A stretch of 50,237 nt of DNA from Verrucomicrobiaceae bacterium (GTDB taxonomy: Bacteria > Verrucomicrobiota > Verrucomicrobiia > Verrucomicrobiales > Verrucomicrobiaceae): positions 1-50,237 of the forward strand of contig CANNQP010000032.1 of the NCBI GenBank assembly GCA_947507875.1, written 5' to 3'. Under the pieces are notes generated by a model, which did no database searches, was not told where the DNA came from, and worked only from the letters and a program-made list of their open reading frames with translations. Below, piece by piece: positions 1-8,415 of the stretch. The position numbers were made by a program, and so were the translations under genes. Each line of letters opens with the position of its first letter. Within the stretch, counting starts at the first letter, position 1.

Positions 1-1
1 C

Positions 2-214
2 TTGGCGCAGTTGCGTCATCTATTGGTTCACCGAGGTGGAATCATTGATCAATCGTTCCTAGACCAAACGGGTCAGTTTAACTCGCTTGTATCTATTCGT
101 TCACTCGGCTTGGGAACAAAAGTTTCGTTTGATGCGAAAATGAACGATCAATTCGTGACTCCTTTTATCGTGAAGTGTGTCGAGCTGATTGAGTCCGTCG
201 ATGACTATGTGTGA
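2..214 (+). CDS. 3' end of a HEPN-like protein (partial, 5' end outside window)
   Basis: The reading frame is open from the left edge to a TGA at 212-214, giving about 70 C-terminal residues, so the gene begins outside the window. The segment RHLLVHRGGIIDQSFL is the type of helix seen near the end of HEPN-fold proteins (RiboL-PSP-HEPN, ApeA-like), in which an R-x4-6-H motif and a following VH-x-G-G turn are typical. HEPN domains are often RNases in toxin-antitoxin or defence systems. That role is inferred from family knowledge and a short match only. Base composition is more AT-rich than the main gene blocks to the right. A Fic gene and a transposase remnant follow, which fits an accessory region. 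The family call is tentative because the catalytic half is not visible. Confidence 0.4.
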   Translation: MAQLRHLLVHRGGIIDQSFLDQTGQFNSLVSIRSLGLGTKVSFDAKMNDQFVTPFIVKCVELIESVDDYV

Positions 215-225
215 ACGTGGAATAG

Positions 226-462
226 AGGAGCTCAGACACTCCTGTCCACCTCTTCATCACCGAAGCCTGCTGCCTCGCCCAAATCGTCGCCGACCGCCTC
301 CATCACTTCGACGGCCAGCGCTACGACCTCTGGAGCTACGTCATCATGCCCAATCACGTCCACGTGCTCTTCACCCTCCGCGACGGCGAATCCCTCGCCG
401 ACACGCTCCAAGGCTGGAAAGGCGTTTCGAGCCGTCTCATTCACCCAACCGGCCGTCAGTGA
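226..462 (+). pseudogene. Remnant of a REP-associated tyrosine transposase (RAYT, Y1_Tnp)
   Basis: In frame 1, after a TAG at 223-225, about 78 codons stay open to a TGA at 460-462. They read as the middle of a RAYT/TnpA-REP transposase: a cysteine-bearing segment (FITEACC), then YDLWSYVIMPNHVHVLF with the HUH motif at 346-363, then GESLADTLQGWKGVSSRLIH. This HUH motif, followed by a Lys-rich helix, is the family's core. No start codon is in place, the N-terminal beta strand is missing, and the C-terminal part with the catalytic Tyr is lost after 450. The family is normally about 150-220 residues. It is therefore a dead fragment. It lies between the HEPN-like tail and the 3' end of the Fic gene. 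Confidence 0.75.
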
Positions 463-475
463 GCTTGTCCCCTGC

Positions 476-1690
476 TTACACCGGTAGATCCTGATAAAGC
501 TTCGGAAAGTAGGATTCGAGGACATTGGCATCGAAGACCACACGCAGCGCTCCTTTGGGGGATGGGGTGCTGAGAAGGCCGGCTTCGAGGGCTTTGCGGA
601 TCAGCTTGGTGCCCGTGGCAGAGCTGACTCCGGCGACGCGGGTGGCGGTGGTGCGGTCGATCTCACCATCGATCAAGGCGGCCTTCAGAATGCGGCCGGT
701 TTGTTCACGTTCCTTCAAGCTCCAGAGAGGATAAGTGACGTGCAGATGGTTCTCCATCCTGGCTGCGAGCGTTTTGAGATCGAGCAACGACGCCATGAAG
801 TCGATTTGATCCAGCATGGATCGCATGAAGAACAGGCAGAACTCCGCCAAGCCTTTGTCGGAGAGATTACCGCGTCCATCGAAGTCATTGAGCCTGCTTT
901 GATCCGCAGCGCTAAGATGGGCGTAGTATTCGCTCTTCTGCCGCGCCAGGCCTCGTGAGATGGTCCAGAGGCCCGCACCGTCCGCCTTGCAGCGGATCAG
1001 CCATGCATGGGAGTGCAGTCGAGCCACGCGGCCATTGCCATCGCCGAAGGGATGGATCCAAGCCAAACGATGATGGGCTGCTGCGAGGGCGATCAACTGG
1101 TTGGTGGCCAGAATGCGGCCACTGCCATAGAACTCATCAAACCTCTGCATGAAATCCGGCAAAGAACCATGATGGGGCGGTTGGTGGCGTCCGACATCCA
1201 CCTCGAAATCGCGCAGCTTGCCGATGTCGATTTTGTATTTCGACCCGTCATGCCGTTCCCCATACTGAAGCTCTTCCGGCAGGCGGCTGTAGAACGCGTG
1301 ATGAAGCCAGCAGATGAAATCGGCACTTTGAATGCGGAGGTCCGGCTCTTGTTCCAGCCGTGCGAGCATCAACTGCTCCACGGCGATGTGTGCTTTGGCC
1401 AGATGCTGGTTGGCGCGATTGACATCATTGACAGAAAAATCGTTCCGAAGTGCCCGCTCAATCTCTCGTGGGAAGGCTTTGTGCCCCTCAATCAAGTTGG
1501 AGTAGTAGCTGTTCATTTCATGCACCAGCGCTGCAATGCGCTGACGTGAAATGGGGGAAGGAATCATTTGGGTGAGCGCTTGAGAACGCCCGATGACTTC
1601 CATGGTTAAATCTGCCAATTCAGACCGCGAGGTGCCCGGCAAAAGGGGCTCCATTGAGGTAGTTTGGGTGTATAATTCAGCCGCGTTCAA
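476..1690 (-). CDS. Fic family protein (class II, AMP-transferase type)
   Basis: The protein has 404 residues from a TTG start. Met13 (ATG) is an alternative start, and neither has a clear Shine-Dalgarno. Fic enzymes transfer AMP, or another phosphate-containing group, to a target hydroxyl. The active-site motif HPFGDGNGR is at residues 213-221 with His213 and the anion-binding DGNGR intact, so the enzyme should be active. The inhibitory-helix motif S-x3-E-G (SNLIEG, residues 64-69) lies N-terminal to the Fic core, which makes this a class II protein that holds itself in check through its own helix. A C-terminal winged-helix-like segment (about 325-385) suggests DNA or partner binding, as in many Fic proteins of this length. 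It sits alone on the minus strand, with palindromic DNA directly upstream, a RAYT remnant downstream and no separate antitoxin gene. The target is unknown. Confidence 0.9.
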   Translation of the reverse strand: MNAAELYTQTTSMEPLLPGTSRSELADLTMEVIGRSQALTQMIPSPISRQRIAALVHEMNSYYSNLIEGHKAFPREIERALRNDFSVNDVNRANQHLAKAHIAVEQLMLARLEQEPDLRIQSADFICWLHHAFYSRLPEELQYGERHDGSKYKIDIGKLRDFEVDVGRHQPPHHGSLPDFMQRFDEFYGSGRILATNQLIALAAAHHRLAWIHPFGDGNGRVARLHSHAWLIRCKADGAGLWTISRGLARQKSEYYAHLSAADQSRLNDFDGRGNLSDKGLAEFCLFFMRSMLDQIDFMASLLDLKTLAARMENHLHVTYPLWSLKEREQTGRILKAALIDGEIDRTTATRVAGVSSATGTKLIRKALEAGLLSTPSPKGALRVVFDANVLESYFPKLYQDLPV

Positions 1691-1701
1691 AGCAGTTTTA
1701 A

Positions 1702-1715
1702 CAATAATATTATTG
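1702..1715. promoter_or_regulatory. 14-bp AT palindrome in the fic leader, candidate operator
   Basis: CAATAATATTATTG is a perfect palindrome. It ends 11 bases before the TTG start of the Fic gene, which lies to its left on the minus strand. Its position in a leader and its symmetry suggest a dimeric repressor site, possibly for the Fic protein's own winged-helix domain. That role is inferred. Confidence 0.35.
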
Positions 1716-1726
1716 ATGTGTTAGCA

Positions 1727-1791
1727 GCTCCATTAACACGCACATCCTCTGTATGGCGTCGCCATACAGAGGATGTGCGTGTTAATGGAGC
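1727..1791. repeat. Perfect 31-bp inverted repeat with 3-nt spacer
   Basis: The left arm 1727-1757 and right arm 1761-1791 are exact reverse complements separated by GTC. Pairing stops sharply on both sides. The arms are only moderately GC-rich and no T-tract follows on either strand, so this is not an ordinary terminator. It lies upstream of the Fic gene, outside any recognisable gene. It could extrude as a cruciform, form a long RNA hairpin if transcribed, or be the trace of a mobile element. A RAYT remnant lies 1.3 kb away, but the arms are longer and more perfect than usual REP units. Confidence 0.9.
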
Positions 1792-2080
1792 GTGTCAAGA
1801 TGCATAATCGTATCAATAAAATAACTTTATTTATGCCACAACACAAGCATCAAAACCGTTCATCCGCGAAGGGGACATCGAAAAGACGGCTCACAAGCTG
1901 CCGCGTGAACTCCTCGACGACTAGCTTCGCGCTGATCCTTCGCTGAAGCTTCGGAGACCAAGCCCACGATACCTTCCTCGCCGCTAACTCGCCGCCTTGG
2001 GACGACCTCGCCGAAGCTTGCGACCACGGCCCGCACTCCGACAAGGCTCCGTTCTCATCAGCGGCATAAGGCTAGGCCGT
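1792..2080. other. Gene-free stretch with degraded coding-like fragments
   Basis: No intact gene is visible between the inverted repeat and the stop of the PPC-domain gene at 2081. Two short plus-strand stretches look like former coding sequence in different frames. One at about 1853-1924 reads KPFIREGDIEKTAHKLP and runs to a TAG. One at 1950-2069 includes ANSPPWDDLAEACDHG and runs to a TAA. I do not recognise the family. The frame change and internal stops suggest a decayed gene. The first 50 bases are AT-rich. Confidence 0.3.
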
Positions 2081-3574
2081 TCAGGGCTTTTGAGCCGTCA
2101 CGGTGAGCCATGGCCGTGTGTCTGTGGTGATCAGCAAATCGCCACGCGGTTCGGTGAAAGGAATCGCATAGCTGGCGAGCACACTGGCGATGGGATCTGG
2201 GGCGCTGGTGACGATTTGTACGGCAAAGGGAGCTTGGCTGGCGGCAGCTTCTGGGGTGGCTTTCAGCGTGAGCTTCACCTCGCCCCCCTTCGCAGGGACC
2301 TCCACCGCCTCGCTCGTCACCCCCATGGGCAATTGCACCGCCCGGGCCTGAATCTTGCCGCTGAAGGTGCCGATCACTTTCACGTTGAGCTTCACCTCGA
2401 CCGTTTTGCCCGCCGCCAGCACATAAGCGTGGGTGTCGAGTAGGCCGAGCAGCGAGGGGGTGAAGGGCTTCACCGAGAGCTCGTAGGCATGATCGGGGCT
2501 TCCTTGGCGGAAACGATCGGCCACGATGAGCGTGAAGGTCCCATCCTTCGGTGCCTTCCAACGCAGAGCCGGATCGAGGTTCTCTTTTTCGCCGTCATCG
2601 GCCTGTTGCAGCACTTTTCCGTCGGTGTCCTGGATGCGCAACGTGGCGTCCAGCGGACTGCGCAGCGCCTGGGCGCGCAGGGTGATCTGCAGATCATCCC
2701 CTTTTTTGACAGGGAAGCGGTAGGCATCCTCTTCGCGTGCCTGGGCGATGCAGCCGTTCATCAGCGCGGGAATCGTCAATGCCTTGGATTCCTCCGTCGG
2801 TGGCGATGGGGCGGAGCCTTCCGTGGCGGATAAGCGGTAAACGTGACTGGCACCGCCTTTGAGCGCGACATCAGCCGCCGGAGGATGGGCAAACGCGAAG
2901 ACCTGCACAAAAAGCGTGCCATCCGCCGTGGGGGTGTGCTGGATGCGTGGGTCAAGATTGTGCGTGTCATGACCGCCCGCGATTTCGACGCCTCGATCAT
3001 TCAGCAATCGCATGGCTGGGTCCATCGGTGATCCGAGCGCGTAGCCATGAAGCTCCAGAGTGAGTCTTTTGCCCTTCTGTCCTTGCAGAGCGTAGGTATC
3101 CACATCGCCTGCTTTTTCCAGCACGCCATTGAATGTCACGTTCATCGCGAGGGCGCTAGACTTTAAGGCAGCGATGGTGTCATTGGGTTCGCTCTCGGGG
3201 TGTTCTGGCAAGTGGCCGATCTCGAGGATGCGTGGTGCCGAGGAACCCTCCTGGGTGAACAAGCGCAGGAGACATGGCCCAGCTTGAACCTCCGGCCCGA
3301 TGTTGAGCACAAGCTTCGTTGGCTTGTCACCCGCGATGACGGCCACCTTCGGCTCGCTGCACCAGGCTTGTGGGGCGTTTTTATCCAGATCCTTCCCGGC
3401 CAAACGGATGTCCACGCGTTGGCCGACTTGGCCGCCCGCAGGAAAAATGCTTTCGAGTCCAGGCGCAGCTGCCCAAAGGGGCATGGCCGCCATGACCTGC
3501 ACAAGGACAAGCAAAGGCAGGCTCCAGCCAGTTGTCATTCGACCTTCAGCACTCGTCATGGTCCCGAGTCTCAC
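2081..3574 (-). CDS. Exported PPC-domain (pre-peptidase C-terminal) protein
   Basis: The frame holds up to 497 codons. It has a hydrophobic export signal (about residues 16-37, ending WAAA), a beta-rich N-terminal segment (GLESIFPAGGQVGQ) and at least two bacterial pre-peptidase C-terminal-like regions, marked by SEPNDT at about 128-133 and the recurring G-D-x-D-x-Y/ED-x-Y pattern. No protease catalytic domain is present. In Planctomycetes and Verrucomicrobia such proteins are encoded next to DUF1501 and PSCyt/DUF1549/DUF1553 genes and are predicted to work outside the cytoplasm with them. It is the third gene of that operon. Its GTG at 3574 overlaps the TGA of the DUF1501 gene (GTGA), suggesting translational coupling. 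In-frame ATG codons at residues 6 and 13 are alternative starts and give a more typical signal peptide. The molecular role is unknown. Confidence 0.8.
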   Translation of the reverse strand: MRLGTMTSAEGRMTTGWSLPLLVLVQVMAAMPLWAAAPGLESIFPAGGQVGQRVDIRLAGKDLDKNAPQAWCSEPKVAVIAGDKPTKLVLNIGPEVQAGPCLLRLFTQEGSSAPRILEIGHLPEHPESEPNDTIAALKSSALAMNVTFNGVLEKAGDVDTYALQGQKGKRLTLELHGYALGSPMDPAMRLLNDRGVEIAGGHDTHNLDPRIQHTPTADGTLFVQVFAFAHPPAADVALKGGASHVYRLSATEGSAPSPPTEESKALTIPALMNGCIAQAREEDAYRFPVKKGDDLQITLRAQALRSPLDATLRIQDTDGKVLQQADDGEKENLDPALRWKAPKDGTFTLIVADRFRQGSPDHAYELSVKPFTPSLLGLLDTHAYVLAAGKTVEVKLNVKVIGTFSGKIQARAVQLPMGVTSEAVEVPAKGGEVKLTLKATPEAAASQAPFAVQIVTSAPDPIASVLASYAIPFTEPRGDLLITTDTRPWLTVTAQKP

Positions 3575-4911
3575 GCGAACAACTCGCGGATGGGGCGGCC
3601 GCCATTGATGAGTTGGATAGGCCGTCCACTGTTCGTGTGAAGGATCTGGTGCGGGTCGATGCCCAGCTTTGTGTAAAGCGTGACCGCAAAGTCTTCGGGG
3701 GAGTAGATGTTTTCGCTGGCGTAGTAGCCTTTGGGGTCAGTGGCTCCGACAATGCCTCCACGCGGCACGCCTGCACCCGCGAACAAAATGTTCATCGCGC
3801 CCGGCCAGTGATCGCGACCGCCGTCTTTGTTGATCTTCGGCGTGCGACCGAATTCGCCGAGAGCGACGACGAGCGTGCTTTCCATCAGTCCCCGACGTTC
3901 CAGGTCGGTGATCAGAGCGGCCAATCCCTGGTCAAACTTCTGCATGAACTCGCTTTTGCAGGTCTTGAAAAGCTCCCGGTGATGATCCCAGCCGCCATAG
4001 TTGATGGTGACAAAAGGAACACCTACCTCCACAAGCCGACGCGCCAGTAGCATGCGTTGACCCAGGTCATTGCGGCCGTACAAGTCGCGGGTTTTTTCGT
4101 CCTCCAGATTGATGTCGAAGGCTTCTTGAGCGGGCTTCGAAGCGATGAGATCGACGGCCTTGCCGTAGAAAGTATCAAAACTGACCGCAGGGTCTTCAGC
4201 TTGAGCATGGTGGATACGCTTCATGCGATCCAGCGACATGCGTAGCTCTCGCCGGGACAGGCCACGTGCCTCAGAGATGTCAGTGGGCAGCACGACATCG
4301 CGCACTTTGAAGCCCTTCGCGTTCGGATCGCCTCCAGCGACGAAGGGGGCATGCTCAGCGCCGAGGAAATTGGGTCCACCGCTGCGTGTGATGCTAGGCA
4401 GCGTCATGTAGCCCGGGAGGCCGTTCTGCACGCCTCGCTTGTAGCTCACGACGCTACCAAAAGATGGATGGAAGGTGACGAACGCACCGCAGCCGACTGG
4501 CACAGGCGTGGGCGCGCCGGTCATCATGTAGTGATTGCCACCGCCGTGGTTGGGGTCCTTGTGCGTTACGCTGCGCAGCACCGTAAACTTGTCTGCTGCC
4601 TTCGCGAGGTAGGGCACGCATTCGGAAAAATGCACGCCAGGCACGCGGGTCTTGATGGGCTTGTATTCGCCACGGATGTCCGAGGGAGCGTCTGGCTTGG
4701 GGTCAAACATCTCGTAGTGCGATGGCCCACCATCAAGCCAGACGAGAATGCAGTTCACCGGCTTGCCGATGGATGGTTGGGGTGCTGAAGCCGCCATGGC
4801 TTGGGCTCGCAGCAAATCACTCAAACCCAATCCTGCACCCGCAGCGGTCAGACCGAGCTTGAGGAAATCGCGACGCCTTTGGCCAGCGCAGTTGTGGGTG
4901 ATACGAGACAT
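3571..4911 (-). CDS. DUF1501 family protein, Tat-exported (sulfatase-like fold)
   Basis: This 446-residue protein starts at an ATG and carries a twin-arginine signal (RRRDFLKLGLTAAGAG, about residues 12-27). The body matches DUF1501: NCILVWLDGGPSHYEMFDPKPD near residue 55, TGAPTP in the middle, and the alkaline-phosphatase-like metal motifs VALGEFGRTPKIN and GGRDHWPGA near 345-370. DUF1501 proteins are distant relatives of sulfatases and phosphatases with no proven substrate. They are expanded in Planctomycetes and Verrucomicrobia and nearly always paired with a DUF1549/DUF1553 protein. Here that partner is encoded 72 bp upstream and a PPC-domain protein overlaps downstream, so the three are probably co-transcribed and exported together. 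Catalytic function is unproven. Confidence 0.92.
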   Translation of the reverse strand: MSRITHNCAGQRRRDFLKLGLTAAGAGLGLSDLLRAQAMAASAPQPSIGKPVNCILVWLDGGPSHYEMFDPKPDAPSDIRGEYKPIKTRVPGVHFSECVPYLAKAADKFTVLRSVTHKDPNHGGGNHYMMTGAPTPVPVGCGAFVTFHPSFGSVVSYKRGVQNGLPGYMTLPSITRSGGPNFLGAEHAPFVAGGDPNAKGFKVRDVVLPTDISEARGLSRRELRMSLDRMKRIHHAQAEDPAVSFDTFYGKAVDLIASKPAQEAFDINLEDEKTRDLYGRNDLGQRMLLARRLVEVGVPFVTINYGGWDHHRELFKTCKSEFMQKFDQGLAALITDLERRGLMESTLVVALGEFGRTPKINKDGGRDHWPGAMNILFAGAGVPRGGIVGATDPKGYYASENIYSPEDFAVTLYTKLGIDPHQILHTNSGRPIQLINGGRPIRELFA

Positions 4912-4983
4912 TCTTTTCGGGTCAAAAGACTCCGAGATTACGGTAGTAGAATGGGATTCTTTCGAATGGCAAAAAAGTCGGGC

Positions 4984-7900
4984 TCAATGATTAAACACAA
5001 ACTCCGCCGAGTTCAGCAGGCTCCACAGCACGTCCTCGACCGCGGTCTGGCGTGTCGCGTCCTTCGCGGAGAAGGCGCTGGTGGCGATTTTCATCTCCTC
5101 GGCGTCCGGCAGGCGTGAGTAGCAGGCGAGGTAGAGTTCTTCGATGATCTGCTCGGGCTTCGCGTCGCTTTTGGCGAGGCGGGCGGCGCGGCCTTGGGCG
5201 TTCACGAGCATGTCCTGCAGCTTCGTGGAGTTCATGAGGTGCAGGGCTTGCACGACGCTCGGTTTGGCATCGCGCTCGCAGGGACATTCGGAGCTGGCGT
5301 TGGGTCGGCCAAAGGCATCCATGAACTGGCTGTCGAGCTTGTGATTCCACGTTTGCTTGGCCAGAACATCCGGTGGCAGACCGGTGAAGGTCTCTTTGAC
5401 CTCAGTGACGGCGCAGACGGCATCGAGCAACGTTTCGGCGGGCAGACGACGGCGATAGCTGCGGCTGTAGTTCTTCAAATCGGACGCGTTGGTCTCGTTG
5501 GGTAGGCTGCTGAGGCGGTAAATCTGCGAGCGCATGATCGTGCGCATGAGATGCTTCAAATCGTAGCCGTGCTGCACGAAGTCGGCGGCCAGCCAGTCGA
5601 GCAGCGCGGGATTCGTGGGTGGATTCGACGCGCGGAAGTCGTCCACGGGATCGACGATGCCGCGGCCCATGAAGCTGGACCACACGCGGTTCACGATGGC
5701 ATGCGCAAAGTGCGGATTCTTCGGATTCGTCATCCAATCGGCCAGCACGGCACGCGGGTCCTGCGATTCGGCGATGGGAATTTCCTTGTCGGCCGGCGGA
5801 CGCGGCTTCAGCGACACTTTGGTGACGGGATGTTCGATGCTGGCCGTGCCGGGCGCGAACCACCACTGCTCCGGCTCGCCGCTGATCGGCGCAGAGATGC
5901 CCTGGCCCTTGTGTTTCATCTGCGTGAAGAATGCGGCCATCTGGTAGTAGTCCGTCTGGTCCCATTTCTCCGTCGGGTGATGATGGCACTTCGCGCACTC
6001 CAGACGCACGCCAAGGAAGATCTGGCCGATGAAGGTCGCCGCGTCGATGGGCTCTCGTTTGTCACGCCAGATGGCCACAGGGCCGTTCTTGTGCGTGTTG
6101 CCCTCAGCGGTGAGGAGTTCGGTCACGAAGCGGTTCCACGGTTTGTTTTCGCGAAAACTCTGCCGGATCCACTGATCGAGCAGATAGACCGGCTTCACGC
6201 CGACTCGCGAGGGGTTTGGACGAATGAGATCGCCCCACTTGATGGCCCAGTGATCGGCCCACTCGGGGCGTTCGAGCAATTGATCGATCCACTGCTCATA
6301 CTTCGACGGATTTTTGTCGGCGAGGAAGGCGCGGGCTTCCTCCACACTCGGCAGCATGCCGATGGCATCGAGCGAGGTGCGGCGGAGGAACTCGGCGTCG
6401 CTGCAGGTGTCGCTCGGCAAGTAGCCGACCTTTTGCAGTCGCGCATAGATGAGCTTGTCGATCTCGTTGCGCACCGGCAGCTTCGCGTAGCGCTCGGCAG
6501 GCAGCAGCTTTTCCGCGGGCACATCCACACGCGAGATCGCGACCTGGCCCATGTAACGAGCCACGATGACCGTCTCGCCGCTCTCGGTCGAGGCTTTCAC
6601 TTTGCCGGCCTCGTCCACGCTCGCGATGGCTTTCTCGGAGGAAATGTAGTCCGCCAACGCCGTCACATCGCGGGTGGAGCCATCGCTGTACTTCGCGGTG
6701 ACCTTCAGCGCGAGTTCCTCGCCCTTGCGATAGGTTTTCTCGCCCGGCGTGATGGCGATCTCGGCCAGCGTTGGCTGATTCGGCAATTCATAGGGCATGC
6801 CTTGGCGAATCCACTCCGCCACGGTCTTCGCCCACTCAGAATCCGGCTCAAATCGCTGACCACCCTCATGCTGCACGCGCACGGTGGCCTTCTGAAGAAT
6901 GAGACTGTCCTCCGGCCGCGCGGGAAACACGCGACGACCTCGCGAGTCATTCACGAACTCCATGAAATCGCTCTTCGTGTCGAAAGCGAAGATGGAAAGC
7001 CGGAAGCCAGCCTGTCCGCTCGACTTCGCATGACAGGAGCCGAGGTTGCAGCCCGCTTTGGTGAGGATGGGGAGGATGTCTTTGGTGTAAGAAAGAGTGG
7101 CGGGCTTTGCCGCGGTCGTGATGGCTTGGGTTGCTAGTTTCGTGACGTTCGCCTTCTCATCAATTTGCACGACCTTGCCGCTCTCGAGTGCCGCGAAGGT
7201 GGTTTTGCCATCACCGGTGAAGGTGGCAGCATATGGCACGGATTCGATGGTGGTGAATTTGCTCAACTTGCCGCTGGTGAAAGCGAGGCGGACGCCGTCG
7301 TGGCTTTTGAGTTCGGTGATGTTGAAGACATTGCCGCTGTCGGTGAGATAAGTGAGCGCACTGGAATCAGCAGACCACATCAGCGCATTCACAGGCGCGG
7401 ATTTGTCACCGAGGAGCATGAGCATCTCCTTCGTCGCGATGTCCCAGACCTTGAGTTCTTTGTCCGCGCTGCCGGTGGCGAGCCATTTGCCGTCGTGATT
7501 GAAGGCGAGCGCCGTGATGTGGCCGACGTGGCCTTCGATCTTCGCGATTTCCTTCAGCGTGGCCGCGTACCATACCTTCGCGAGGTTGTCCGCGCCGCCG
7601 GTGGCGATCTGTTTGCCGTCCTTGCTCAGCGTGAGGCTCAAAATGTTGTCCGCATGCGCCTCGATGGTTTGCGCCGGTTTCGGCTCGCCGAGCTTCCAGC
7701 GATGTAAAACGCCCTTCACGCCCGTGGGGCCGTCCGCGAGGATCAGCGTCGCTTTGTCGGCGAGGAAGGTCAGGCCCGTCACGCGGCCTTCGAGCGGCGC
7801 GGCGAGCGTATTCGCGACTTTCCAATCCACCGAATTCCACACCAACACGCTGCGATAGCCTCCCGCGGCCAATCGCGTGCCATCGCTGTTCCACGCGAGC

Positions 7901-8415
7901 GATTGGATGACATCCTTGTGCCCTTCCAACGTCGCGATGACCGGCAGGTCCTTCGTTTTCGCATCGCGCACGACCACGCGATTGCCAATGCCCGCCGCGA
8001 GCCATTTTCCATCCGCGCTGAGCGCCAAAGTCGTCGCCGGAGCATGTCCGGGCGGCAACGCGGCCAGTTTATCCGCCGGCGTGAGCTCGCCGAATTTCTT
8101 CAACGCCGCCACATCCCACGCCGCACCGCCCTGAACCCACGATTTGAGCAAATTGATCTGCTTTTCCAGTAACTGCTTTTTCGGCGGCATGTGCTCGTCC
8201 CCCGTCGCCGTGAGCGAGGAGATGATTTTGCCGCTTTTGATCACTTCGAGAGCCGATTCACGCGTTTCGAGCGAAAGATCGCCCTTTTTCTTCTCTGCAT
8301 TGTGGCAGCCCATGCACTGAGTCTTGAGCAGACCCATCGCCTGAGCCGTGGGCGCACGTTTTTCCTCCGCTGCTAGCGAAGTGACGAGAATCAGGGGCAG
8401 AAGTCGGCGAAGCAT
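4984..8415 (-). CDS. PSCyt1/WD40/Big2/DUF1549/DUF1553 multidomain cytochrome-like protein
   Basis: This 1143-residue exported protein starts at an ATG with a short signal peptide (MLRRLLPLILVTSLAAE). Domains in order are: a planctomycete-type cytochrome c segment with CMGCH (Cys34-His38); WD40 repeats (about 125-400, for example IEGHVGHITALAFNHDGKW); a second haem-like motif GCNLGSCH (about 455-462); an Ig-like Big2 domain (about 555-640, TRDVTALADYISS); DUF1549 (about 650-850, with ECAKCHHHPTEKWDQ); and DUF1553 at the C-terminus. These belong to the PVC-specific PSD1 family, thought to bind haem and to act at the cell surface or periplasm with DUF1501 proteins. It is the first gene of a three-gene minus-strand operon. 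Three CxxCH-like motifs in one chain suggest multihaem redox function, but haem attachment and substrate are not shown. Confidence 0.93.
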   Translation of the reverse strand: MLRRLLPLILVTSLAAEEKRAPTAQAMGLLKTQCMGCHNAEKKKGDLSLETRESALEVIKSGKIISSLTATGDEHMPPKKQLLEKQINLLKSWVQGGAAWDVAALKKFGELTPADKLAALPPGHAPATTLALSADGKWLAAGIGNRVVVRDAKTKDLPVIATLEGHKDVIQSLAWNSDGTRLAAGGYRSVLVWNSVDWKVANTLAAPLEGRVTGLTFLADKATLILADGPTGVKGVLHRWKLGEPKPAQTIEAHADNILSLTLSKDGKQIATGGADNLAKVWYAATLKEIAKIEGHVGHITALAFNHDGKWLATGSADKELKVWDIATKEMLMLLGDKSAPVNALMWSADSSALTYLTDSGNVFNITELKSHDGVRLAFTSGKLSKFTTIESVPYAATFTGDGKTTFAALESGKVVQIDEKANVTKLATQAITTAAKPATLSYTKDILPILTKAGCNLGSCHAKSSGQAGFRLSIFAFDTKSDFMEFVNDSRGRRVFPARPEDSLILQKATVRVQHEGGQRFEPDSEWAKTVAEWIRQGMPYELPNQPTLAEIAITPGEKTYRKGEELALKVTAKYSDGSTRDVTALADYISSEKAIASVDEAGKVKASTESGETVIVARYMGQVAISRVDVPAEKLLPAERYAKLPVRNEIDKLIYARLQKVGYLPSDTCSDAEFLRRTSLDAIGMLPSVEEARAFLADKNPSKYEQWIDQLLERPEWADHWAIKWGDLIRPNPSRVGVKPVYLLDQWIRQSFRENKPWNRFVTELLTAEGNTHKNGPVAIWRDKREPIDAATFIGQIFLGVRLECAKCHHHPTEKWDQTDYYQMAAFFTQMKHKGQGISAPISGEPEQWWFAPGTASIEHPVTKVSLKPRPPADKEIPIAESQDPRAVLADWMTNPKNPHFAHAIVNRVWSSFMGRGIVDPVDDFRASNPPTNPALLDWLAADFVQHGYDLKHLMRTIMRSQIYRLSSLPNETNASDLKNYSRSYRRRLPAETLLDAVCAVTEVKETFTGLPPDVLAKQTWNHKLDSQFMDAFGRPNASSECPCERDAKPSVVQALHLMNSTKLQDMLVNAQGRAARLAKSDAKPEQIIEELYLACYSRLPDAEEMKIATSAFSAKDATRQTAVEDVLWSLLNSAEFVFNH

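Noticed and set aside
5551..7137. Plus-strand open frame of 528 codons antisense to the PSD1 gene
   Set aside because: It is a codon-bias shadow of a GC-rich gene: rich in Arg, Gly and His with no domain, while the opposite strand encodes five recognisable domains.
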